Notes under the pieces: generated by a model
What the model was told of the DNA's origin: nothing
The model's input: the letters and a program-made list of their open reading frames with translations, nothing else
Database searches by the model: none
Shown here: piece by piece, positions 31,970 through 37,986 of the stretch
Layout of the letters: each line of letters opens with the position of its first letter
How positions within the stretch are numbered: the stretch's first letter is position 1
Assembly (NCBI RefSeq): GCF_002298975.1
Contig: NZ_DBMV01000036.1
Location: 1-37,986, forward strand
Length of the DNA stretch: 37,986 nt
Direction of reading: 5' to 3'
Source: Ralstonia sp. UBA689
Lineage (GTDB): Bacteria > Pseudomonadota > Gammaproteobacteria > Burkholderiales > Burkholderiaceae
Position numbers and translations under genes: made by a program

Positions 31970-32111
31970 TCAAGGCCAGTTACATGAGGCTTTGGAAATG
32001 CCTGAAGCCCAAACGTTAAGCAGCAATCACGTTTTTGCTTCCTCGCATCTGTCACAATCGCGCCCGTGGTCGGCGCGGGGGCGTCGGCACGTTTTGCTAT
32101 CGGGCCTCAAC

Positions 32112-32870
32112 ATGCCGTTTCTTGGAATTGGGTTTCACGTCATCGTCGCGCTGTTCTTTGCTGTGCACGTGGTGCGCAGCAACCAGAACATGTATTGGCT
32201 GTTCATCCTGTTCGCGTTTCCGCTGCTGGGCAGCGTGGTGTATTTCTTTGCGATCTACCTGCCGGAGATGCGTCATTCGCGCGGTGCCCGCGTGGCGAGC
32301 CGCGCCGTTACCCAACTGATCGACCCGAACCGCGCCGTGCGCGAGGCACGCAACGACTTCGACCGTGCGCCGACCGTGCAGCACCGCCTGCGCCTGGGCG
32401 AAGCGCTGCTCGAAGCCGGCGATGCCAAGGAGGCACGCGAGCACTTCGAGCAAGCTGCCACCGGCCCGTTCTCCGGCGACCCGGCTGTGCTGCTGGGCCT
32501 TGCCCGTGCGCAGTTCGCCACGGACGATGCGGCCCTCGCCAAGGGCACGCTGGAAACGCTGTTCGAGATGCACCGCGTCACGCGCCAGCAGCCTGATACG
32601 ACGCTGCTCTATGCGCGTGCGCTGGCTGCTACCGGCGCGCCCAATACGCGCGAAGCTTTCGAGCAGGCGCTGACTTATGCCAACGATGCCGCCGCACGCT
32701 GCCTGTTCGGTGAATGGCTGCTCGCCCAGAACAACGGTGCCGACAAACAACGCGCTCAGACGTTGTTCGACGACATCCTGCGCGACGCCAAGCACTGGAC
32801 GCGCTACGCCAAAGACCACAACCGTGAATGGCTGCAGCGTGCCCAGGCTGCCCAGAACTCTTCCCGTTGA
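32112..32870 (+). CDS. membrane-anchored TPR-like protein
   Basis: The 252-residue protein starts with two membrane helices (about 3-21 and 27-50; FHVIVALFFAVHVV and MYWLFILFAFPLLGSVVYFF), resembling the PLDc_N-type hairpin. A soluble region of helical repeats follows (about 85-245): RLRLGEALLEAGDAKEAREHFEQAA, AVLLGLARAQFATDDAALAKGTLETLF and TLLYARALAATGAPNTREAFEQAL are TPR-like. The function is unknown; TPR regions bind partner proteins. The start ATG 32112 begins directly at the first helix. The spermidine-synthase-like gene follows after 8 nt, so they are co-transcribed. Confidence 0.8.
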   Translation: MPFLGIGFHVIVALFFAVHVVRSNQNMYWLFILFAFPLLGSVVYFFAIYLPEMRHSRGARVASRAVTQLIDPNRAVREARNDFDRAPTVQHRLRLGEALLEAGDAKEAREHFEQAATGPFSGDPAVLLGLARAQFATDDAALAKGTLETLFEMHRVTRQQPDTTLLYARALAATGAPNTREAFEQALTYANDAAARCLFGEWLLAQNNGADKQRAQTLFDDILRDAKHWTRYAKDHNREWLQRAQAAQNSSR

Positions 32871-32878
32871 TCCGCTTT

Positions 32879-33754
32879 ATGACTTTGTTGAAACGAAAAT
32901 CTATCGAGGCCGTGGCCTCGCGCCGTCTTGCCCGCGCCAAGCGTGAGGATCGTCTTGACCATGATGATGAACCGAAGCGCATGGCCCCGCGCTTCGCACC
33001 CGTCACGTTCTCCGAACTGTCCGGCGTGCGTTACCTGCACTTCGGCACAGAGTGGGTGCAAGGCGCCATGCGCCTGTCCAAGCCCGACGCCATCGAGCTG
33101 GAATACGCCCAGCAGATGATGGCGTGGCTGCTGTTCCTCGACCCGGCTTCGCGCCCGGATTTCCACGTGGTGCAACTTGGCCTCGGTGCGGCTGCGCTGA
33201 CCAAGTTCTGCCACCGCCAGCTTGCGCCTGCGCAGGTGACGGCGGTGGAGCTGAACCCGTCGGTGATTGTCGCGGCGCACAGCATGTTCAACATGCCGTT
33301 CAACGATGCGCGCCTGAGTGTGCTGGAGCAGGACGCCTACGACTGGGTCATGGACGCCAGCCATTACGGCACCGTCGATGCATTGCAGATCGACTTGTAC
33401 GACGCCACTGCACGCGGGCCCGTGCTCGACACGCCGGCGTTCTACCGCGCGTGCCGCCAAGTTCTGCGCTCGCCCGGTGTAATGACCATCAACCTGTTCG
33501 GCGACCACACCAGCTTCCCGCGCAACATCGAGCGCATCTGTGATGCGTTCGACAACCGCGTGCTCGTCTTCCCCGAAGTGCATGACGGCAACGTCATCGC
33601 GCTCGCCTTCAATGGCCCGCCGCTGCAGGTGAGCTGGGAGGACGTGCAGGCACGCGCGGCGGCGCTGCAGGCATCGCTCAAGCTGCCGACCAAGGGCTGG
33701 GCGGAGGGGTTGCGCAGCGCCAACGCCGGTCAGGAAGACATGTTGGCGATTTGA
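32879..33754 (+). CDS. spermidine/spermine synthase-fold methyltransferase-like protein
   Basis: The 291-residue protein has a Rossmann fold of the polyamine aminopropyltransferase group. The nucleotide loop is VVQLGLGAAALTKFC, the acidic strand end is VTAVELNPSVI, and LEQDAYDWVMD is the next strand. LQIDLYDATARGPVL stands where spermidine synthases have their active-site Asp. The N-terminal beta domain is short. No S-adenosylmethionine decarboxylase gene is nearby, and the DxxD-type active site is only partly recognisable, so a true aminopropyltransferase role is uncertain. It ends at a long hairpin shared with the convergent VWA gene. Confidence 0.8.
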   Translation: MTLLKRKSIEAVASRRLARAKREDRLDHDDEPKRMAPRFAPVTFSELSGVRYLHFGTEWVQGAMRLSKPDAIELEYAQQMMAWLLFLDPASRPDFHVVQLGLGAAALTKFCHRQLAPAQVTAVELNPSVIVAAHSMFNMPFNDARLSVLEQDAYDWVMDASHYGTVDALQIDLYDATARGPVLDTPAFYRACRQVLRSPGVMTINLFGDHTSFPRNIERICDAFDNRVLVFPEVHDGNVIALAFNGPPLQVSWEDVQARAAALQASLKLPTKGWAEGLRSANAGQEDMLAI

Positions 33755-33778
33755 ATTTTTGTTTTTGGGCCATTCTTT

Positions 33779-33804
33779 GTTTCATCCCCGGCAGGGGATG
33801 AAAC
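33779..33804. terminator. perfect 11-bp hairpin between convergent genes
   Basis: GTTTCATCCCC, loop GGCA, GGGGATGAAAC. It lies between the stops of the spermidine-synthase-like gene (33754) and the VWA gene (33843). It lacks a tight T run on either side, although T-rich and A-rich flanks occur further out. A bidirectional terminator is the likely role. Confidence 0.5.
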
Positions 33805-33842
33805 CGGGGGTGCACCACTGGGCCAAATCAAAAACCAATCCC

Positions 33843-35018
33843 TTACTTCGTCAACAACCGCATCGCCGATTCCAGCCCGGCGATGGTCACCGGGTACATC
33901 CGCGTCTTCACGATCTGGTTGATGACCGAGATGGACTGGCGGTATTCCCACAGGCCTTCCGGCTCAGGGTTGAGCCAGACGAACTTCGGGAACTGCTCGA
34001 TCAGCCGTTTGAGCCAGGTCGCGCCGGCCTCGGCGTTGTTGTATTCCACCGAGCCGCCGACCTGTAGGATCTCGTACGGGCTCATGGTCGCGTCGCCCAC
34101 GAAGATCAGCTTGTAGTCGGGCGGGTATTTGCGAATGACGTCCCAGGTGGAGAAGCGCTCCGCATGGCGGCGCCGGTTGTTCTTCCACAGCCATTCGTAC
34201 ACGCAGTTGTGGAAGTAGTAATACTCCAGGTGCTTGAACTCGGTCTTGGCGGCGGAGAAGAGTTCTTCCACGCGCTTGATGTGGTCGTCCATCGAGCCGC
34301 CGACGTCCATTAGCATCAGCACCTTGACGTTGTTGTGCCGCTCGGGGCGCATCTTGATGTCGAGCAGGCCGGCGTTGGCGGCGGTGGAGTGAATGGTGTC
34401 GTCCAGGTCCAGCTCGGTATCGGCACCGTCGCGGGCGAACTTGCGCAGGCGGCGCAGCGCGACCTTGATGTTGCGCGTGCCGAGTTCCACCGTATCGTCG
34501 TAATCTCGATACGCGCGAGCTTCCCACACCTTGACCGCTGTGCGGTTGCCCTTGGACGGCCCGCCGATGCGGATGCCCTCCGGATTGTAGCCGCCGTGCC
34601 CGAACGGCGACGTGCCGCCGGTGCCGATCCATTTGCTGCCGCCTTCGTGGCGCTCGTGCTGCTCGTGCAGCAGTTCCTTCAGACGCTCCATCAGCTTGTC
34701 GAGGCCGCCCATGGCTTCGATCTTGGCCTTCTCCTCGGGCGAGAGCACGCGCTCCAGCTTCTTGATGAGCCAATCGAGCGGAATGTCTGCGCGCCAGTCA
34801 ACGGCGCCTTCCACGCCCTTGAAGTACGCGCCGAAGGCCTGGTCGAACTTGTCGAAGTGCTTCTCGTCCTTGACCAGTGTCATGCGTGCCAGGAAGTAAA
34901 ACTCGTCGAGCGAGGGCGCGATGACCTGCTGCTTGAGCCCTTCGAGCAGCGTCAGGTATTCCTTGACCGAGACCGGCAGCTTGGCGTGCCGCAGGGTAAA
35001 GAAGAAATCGATCAGCAT
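33843..35018 (-). CDS. VWA-domain protein (CoxE-like), MoxR partner
   Basis: The 391-residue cytoplasmic protein has an N-terminal helical region typical of CoxE-like proteins (MLIDFFFTLRHAKLPVSVKEYLTLLEGL). A Gly-rich linker follows (SKWIGTGGTSPFGHGGYNPEG), then a von Willebrand A domain (about 230-391). The metal site motif is Asp238-Val-Gly-Gly-Ser242, a DxGxS form of the usual DxSxS. The later Thr and Asp positions lie near STWDV and FVGDATMSP. Such proteins work with MoxR AAA ATPases in assembly or activation of enzyme complexes, for example metal insertion. AGGAG precedes the ATG. It is the last gene of the moxR operon, separated from moxR by a GNAT and an SMR gene. Confidence 0.9.
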   Translation of the reverse strand: MLIDFFFTLRHAKLPVSVKEYLTLLEGLKQQVIAPSLDEFYFLARMTLVKDEKHFDKFDQAFGAYFKGVEGAVDWRADIPLDWLIKKLERVLSPEEKAKIEAMGGLDKLMERLKELLHEQHERHEGGSKWIGTGGTSPFGHGGYNPEGIRIGGPSKGNRTAVKVWEARAYRDYDDTVELGTRNIKVALRRLRKFARDGADTELDLDDTIHSTAANAGLLDIKMRPERHNNVKVLMLMDVGGSMDDHIKRVEELFSAAKTEFKHLEYYYFHNCVYEWLWKNNRRRHAERFSTWDVIRKYPPDYKLIFVGDATMSPYEILQVGGSVEYNNAEAGATWLKRLIEQFPKFVWLNPEPEGLWEYRQSISVINQIVKTRMYPVTIAGLESAMRLLTK

Positions 35019-35034
35019 GTCTGTCTCCTGCCGC

Positions 35035-35364
35035 TCAATGCGATGCTGCGCTGCTCAGGTTCAGCAGCAACACGCCGCCCACCACCATGCCAATGCCAGA
35101 CAGCTTGGCCATCGACAGCCCTTCCTTGAAGAGCATGATGCCCGCGATGGCCGTCAGCACCGTGCCGACGCCCGACCACACGGCATACGTGATGCTCATG
35201 TCGATGCGCTTCATGACGATTGCCAGACCCCAGAAAGCGAGCCCGTAGCAGATGGCCGTACCGACAACCCACATCGGCTTGGAAAATCCTTCCGACAGGC
35301 GCAGGCACAAGGTGCCGATCACCTCGGAGACGATCGTGGCGGCGAGCAGCAGCCAGGGGTTCAT
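35035..35364 (-). CDS. small multidrug resistance (SMR) transporter
   Basis: The 109-residue protein has four membrane helices and Glu14 in ATIVSEVIGT, the essential proton- and substrate-binding residue of EmrE, at the same number. The later GLAFWGLAIVMKRIDMSITYAVWSGVGTVLTAIAG matches the helix 2-3 signature of the QacE/EmrE branch. SMR proteins export quaternary cations, or guanidinium in the Gdx branch. Its ATG overlaps the stop of the acetyltransferase gene (ATGA), so they are translationally coupled. An in-frame upstream start at 35412 would overlap more and is unlikely. Confidence 0.92.
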   Translation of the reverse strand: MNPWLLLAATIVSEVIGTLCLRLSEGFSKPMWVVGTAICYGLAFWGLAIVMKRIDMSITYAVWSGVGTVLTAIAGIMLFKEGLSMAKLSGIGMVVGGVLLLNLSSAASH

Positions 35365-35966
35365 CGATGTTGCTCCAGCTTGTATTGCAGATGGCGCTTC
35401 ACGGTCAGCCATTCCGATTCGATGATCGAAAACACGACGGTGTCACGGAAGCTGCCGTCCGGCATGCGCTGGTGATTGCGCAGCACGCCGTCCTGCTTGG
35501 CACCCAGGCGGGCAATGGCGGCGCGGCTCTGGTGGTTCATCCAGTGCGTGCGGAATTCCACGGCAATGCAGCGCAGCGTTTCGAAAGCGTGCGTGAGCAG
35601 CAACAGCTTGCATTCCGTGTTGATGGCTGTGCGTTGGACAGATTTTGCGTACCACGTATGGCCGATCTCCAGCCGCCGGTTGGCCTCGTCCACGTTGAAG
35701 AAGCGCGTGGCGCCGACCACCTTGCCGGGTTTTCCGTCGTGCATCTCGCGAACGACGAAGGGCATGGCGCCCAGCCGCTCGCGCATATCCAGCGCAATGG
35801 CCAGCCAGTCGCTGGCCTTTTCCGGTGAGGGCACGGAGGTGTACCAGAGCCGCCACAGCTCTCCGTCGGCCGCCGCGGCGCGGACTTCCTCTTCGTGCTC
35901 AGGGCCGAGCGGCTCCAGCCAGGCGTGCTGGCCGGACAGGGTGACGGGCTCGATCAGGCGCGGCAT
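35361..35966 (-). CDS. GNAT-family N-acetyltransferase (RimJ/RimL-like)
   Basis: The 201-residue protein has the GNAT fold of the RimJ/RimL group. It opens LSGQHAWLEPLGPEHEEEV; the central strand is VVGATRFFNVDEANRRLEIGHTWYAKSVQRTAINTECKLLLL, where the acetyl-CoA loop is expected, and the end is RNHQRMPDGSFRDTVVFSIIESEW. It acetylates a protein N terminus or a small amine; the substrate is unknown. It lies 13 nt after moxR and overlaps the SMR gene by 4 nt. Confidence 0.88.
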   Translation of the reverse strand: MPRLIEPVTLSGQHAWLEPLGPEHEEEVRAAAADGELWRLWYTSVPSPEKASDWLAIALDMRERLGAMPFVVREMHDGKPGKVVGATRFFNVDEANRRLEIGHTWYAKSVQRTAINTECKLLLLTHAFETLRCIAVEFRTHWMNHQSRAAIARLGAKQDGVLRNHQRMPDGSFRDTVVFSIIESEWLTVKRHLQYKLEQHR

Positions 35967-35979
35967 GGCATAGTCCCAA

Positions 35980-36873
35980 TCAGCGGTTGGCGCGATTCAT
36001 GAACACCAGGCGCTCGAACAGATGCACGTCCTGCTCGTTCTTGAGCAGCGCGCCATGCAGCGGCGGAATGGCGGCGTTCTTGTCCTGGCTGCGCAGCGAT
36101 TCCGGCGGAATGTCCTCGGCCAGCAGCAGCTTGAGCCAGTCGATCAGCTCCGACGTGGACGGCTTCTTCTTCAGCCCCGGCAGGTTGCGCATCTCGTAGA
36201 AGGCATCCAGCGCAGCCTTGACCAGCGCGGGTTTGATGCCCGGGTAGTGCACATCGACGATCTGCTGCATCGTCTCGGCATCCGGAAACTTGATGTAGTG
36301 GAAGAAGCAGCGGCGCAGAAAGGCGTCGGGCAGTTCCTTCTCGTTGTTCGACGTGATGATGACGAGCGGGCGGTGGCGGGCACGGATGGTCTCGCGCGTC
36401 TCGTACACGTAGAACTCCATGCGATCCAGCTCGCGCAGCAGGTCGTTGGGGAATTCGATGTCGGCCTTGTCGATCTCGTCGATCAGCAGCACGACGGGCT
36501 CATCTGCCTCGAAGGCCTGCCATAGCACGCCCTTGACGATGTAGTTGCGGATGTCGTGGACCCGGTTGCTACTTTCCTTGTCGCCCAGCTGCGAGTCGCG
36601 CAGGCGGGAGACCGCGTCGTATTCGTACAGGCCCTGCTGCGCCTTGGTGGTCGATTTCACGTGCCACTGCAGCAGCGGCATACCCAGCGCAGCGGCCACT
36701 TCCTCAGCCAGCATGGTCTTGCCCGTACCCGGCTCGCCCTTGATGAGCAGCGGGCGCTGCAGCGTCCTCGAGGCATTGACGGCAAGCTTGAGGTCGTCGG
36801 TGGCGACGTACTGGTCGGAGCCTTCGAAGCGCGCGCTTTGGTTGGGCGAGGCAGGCGTAGTGGTGGGATTCAT
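35980..36873 (-). CDS. MoxR-family AAA+ ATPase
   Basis: The 297-residue protein has Walker A GEPGTGKT (46-53), Walker B VVLLIDE (127-133) and sensor 1 in VIITSNNEKELPDAFLRRC with the arginine-finger region. It matches MoxR ATPases that act with VWA proteins as chaperones for maturation of metalloenzymes or other complexes. It is the first gene of the minus-strand operon, with GNAT, SMR and VWA genes following. A TATACT hexamer (plus-strand AGTATA, 36914-36919) about 40 bp upstream is a possible -10 element, without a clear -35. Confidence 0.92.
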   Translation of the reverse strand: MNPTTTPASPNQSARFEGSDQYVATDDLKLAVNASRTLQRPLLIKGEPGTGKTMLAEEVAAALGMPLLQWHVKSTTKAQQGLYEYDAVSRLRDSQLGDKESSNRVHDIRNYIVKGVLWQAFEADEPVVLLIDEIDKADIEFPNDLLRELDRMEFYVYETRETIRARHRPLVIITSNNEKELPDAFLRRCFFHYIKFPDAETMQQIVDVHYPGIKPALVKAALDAFYEMRNLPGLKKKPSTSELIDWLKLLLAEDIPPESLRSQDKNAAIPPLHGALLKNEQDVHLFERLVFMNRANR

Positions 36874-37004
36874 CGGGCAAGCCTACTGAGCGGTAAAGGA
36901 ATCGGAAACGGCCAGTATAAAAGAGTTTGGGTGTTTGCCGCCGGGTGCTTCCAGGAGCCTCGGGGCCGCGCCATTCCCTGCTGTCAAGTCACGGGACCCC
37001 TAAC

Positions 37005-37034
37005 TGGACTGAAAAAAAACGGGTGCGCTACAAT
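37005..37034 (+). promoter_or_regulatory. candidate sigma-70 promoter of the cytochrome pair
   Basis: TGGACT (37005-37010), an 18-nt spacer with an A8 tract, and TACAAT (37029-37034). The -10 lies in a GCGC-TACAAT-GCGC context. It stands about 130 bp before the first cytochrome start. Confidence 0.5.
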
Positions 37035-37171
37035 GCGCCGGTTTGATGCACCTCAAACGACCGTCTTCTGATGACTTGTCAGTGGCCGGTGAAGGCGCCC
37101 AGCGAGACAGCCGGCTGACAACAAGGCGGGCAGGGCGAGCAGGATTCTGAAACTCCACGCTTAAGAACGAG

Positions 37172-37519
37172 ATGAAAAAGATCCTCACCATGGTGGCACT
37201 GGGCGCGCTGGCCGCGTCGGCCGCCGCCGCGGACGTCCAGGGCGATGCGGCTGCGGCCCAGACCAAGGTCGCGATGTGCATCGGCTGCCATGCCATCCCC
37301 GACTACAAGACGTCGTTCCCCGAGGTGTACCGCGTGCCCTACCTGGGCGGCCAGAACGCCAAGTACATCGAAAGCGCGCTGCATGCTTACCAGAAGGGCG
37401 ACCGCAAGCACCCGACCATGCGCGCCATCGCCGGGTCGCTGACTGATCAGGACATCGCCAACCTGGCCGCGTACTACTCGCAGCAGACCGCTGCCACGCC
37501 CAACAACCCCCGGAAGTGA
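37172..37519 (+). CDS. small mono-haem cytochrome c
   Basis: The 115-residue protein has a signal peptide (to about 20, ASAAAA) and one haem motif CIGCH (36-40). The ending SLTDQDIANLAAYYSQQ is typical of cytochrome c553/c4-like domains. An axial Met is likely in KHPTMRAIAG. It is exported to the periplasm for electron transfer. The second cytochrome starts 11 nt later. The window shows no reductase or oxidase beside the pair. Confidence 0.92.
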   Translation: MKKILTMVALGALAASAAAADVQGDAAAAQTKVAMCIGCHAIPDYKTSFPEVYRVPYLGGQNAKYIESALHAYQKGDRKHPTMRAIAGSLTDQDIANLAAYYSQQTAATPNNPRK

Positions 37520-37530
37520 CGAGGACGAAC

Positions 37531-37929
37531 ATGAAGAAGATTTCGCTCGCAATCTCGTCCAGCCTCGGCGCGTTGATCCTGGGCGCTGCCGTGTCTGCCC
37601 AGGCCGCCGATCTGGAAAAGGGTAAGCAGCTTGTGGAGAAGGGCGGCTGCGTGGCTTGCCACGGCGCCGGCCTGAATGCCCCGATTTCGCCGGACTACCC
37701 GAAGCTCGCCGGCCAGCATGGCGACTACATCTATCACGCATTGCTGGCCTACCAGAGCAGCAGCAACCCGCTGGTTGGTCGCAGCAACGCCATCATGGCC
37801 GGCCAGGTCAACAGCAACCCGGCCACCGCGGGTGCAGACGGCAAGCCGCGCCCGTTCACGCAGGCCGAGTTGAAGGACATCGCCGCGTATGTCGAATCGC
37901 TGCCAGGCTCTCTAGTGCTCAAGAAGTAA
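37531..37929 (+). CDS. small mono-haem cytochrome c
   Basis: The 132-residue protein has a signal peptide (to about 26, VSAQA) and one haem motif CVACH (40-44). YPKLAGQHGDYIYHALLAYQ and FTQAELKDIAAYVESLPG are typical of class I c553-type cytochromes. An axial Met is likely in NAIMAGQV. GAGG precedes ATG 37531; an in-frame GTG at 37516 is less likely. It is related to the preceding cytochrome and probably a duplicate that has diverged. Confidence 0.92.
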   Translation: MKKISLAISSSLGALILGAAVSAQAADLEKGKQLVEKGGCVACHGAGLNAPISPDYPKLAGQHGDYIYHALLAYQSSSNPLVGRSNAIMAGQVNSNPATAGADGKPRPFTQAELKDIAAYVESLPGSLVLKK

Positions 37930-37949
37930 GCTGGCTTCGGCAAGCAAAG

Positions 37950-37968
37950 AAAAACCGCTCTTCGGAGC
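37950..37968 (-). terminator. possible terminator of a gene beyond the right edge
   Basis: On the minus strand GCTC-CGAA-GAGC is followed by GG and TTTTT. The stem is only 4 bp, but the tetraloop is favourable. It would serve a minus-strand gene lying to the right of the window. Confidence 0.4.
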
Positions 37969-37986
37969 TAATGCCGTTCAGTTAAG

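Noticed and set aside
31911..32111. Longer N terminus of the TPR protein
   Set aside because: The extension would run through the ArsR operator and lacks a start signal. ATG 32112 directly precedes the first membrane helix.

Overview
The window reads as a chromosomal segment of a GC-rich Gram-negative betaproteobacterium of the Burkholderiaceae. Ralstonia (R. pickettii-like) is my best guess, based on gene content, codon use and the look of the porin, the di-haem cytochrome and the MoxR/VWA pair. The genus call is recognition, not a computed result. No tRNA, rRNA, insertion sequence, integrase or CRISPR array is visible.

Layout. 1-333: a 42-bp tandem repeat array and the terminator of a lactate permease. 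334-2010 (-): lctP. 2285-4645 (+): a patatin-like type Vd autotransporter. 4841-9210 (+): an RND efflux adaptor and pump. 9211-11342 (-): an alpha/beta hydrolase with a Cys nucleophile and a MASE1-PAS membrane sensor. 11460-16332 (-): six metabolic genes in one direction (alaX-like editing hydrolase, EamA exporter, RidA, PLP aminotransferase, glutathione transferase, phytanoyl-CoA-dioxygenase-like oxygenase). They are divergent from a MocR-type regulator (16474-17952, +), with a perfect TGTACAG palindrome between them. 17948-20512 (+): htpG behind a sigma-32-like promoter, then a hypoxanthine-DNA glycosylase. 20536-22081 (-): two PilJ-domain proteins. 22533-23045 (+): a DUF1993 protein followed by a structured intergenic element.

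23375-30296 looks less GC-biased than its surroundings. It holds a TonB-dependent receptor, a porin, a secreted ankyrin protein (-), a PQQ-dependent alcohol dehydrogenase and a di-haem cytochrome c. The last two form an obvious periplasmic alcohol-oxidation unit: enzyme, then electron acceptor. The dehydrogenase has the second Asp two residues after the catalytic Asp that is associated with lanthanide use in XoxF/PedH-type enzymes, so the receptor and porin next to it could supply PQQ, metal or substrate. That link is inference.

30457-31938 (-): an ArsR regulator with a 30-bp perfect palindrome at its start codon, and a single protein fusing an SRPBCC (AHSA1) domain to a glutathione transferase. 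32112-33754 (+): a membrane TPR-like protein and a spermidine-synthase-fold protein. 33843-36873 (-): a moxR-GNAT-SMR-VWA operon in which an acetyltransferase and a small multidrug transporter sit between the usual MoxR and VWA partners. 37172-37929 (+): two small tandem c-type cytochromes.

Most of the window is ordinary chromosome. The points most worth checking are the 42-bp array, the MocR operator with its C10 tract at the translation start, the SRPBCC-GST fusion with its palindromic operator, the PilJ pair with its leader terminator, the hairpin-in-hairpin at 23043-23112, and the PQQ/TonB locus.
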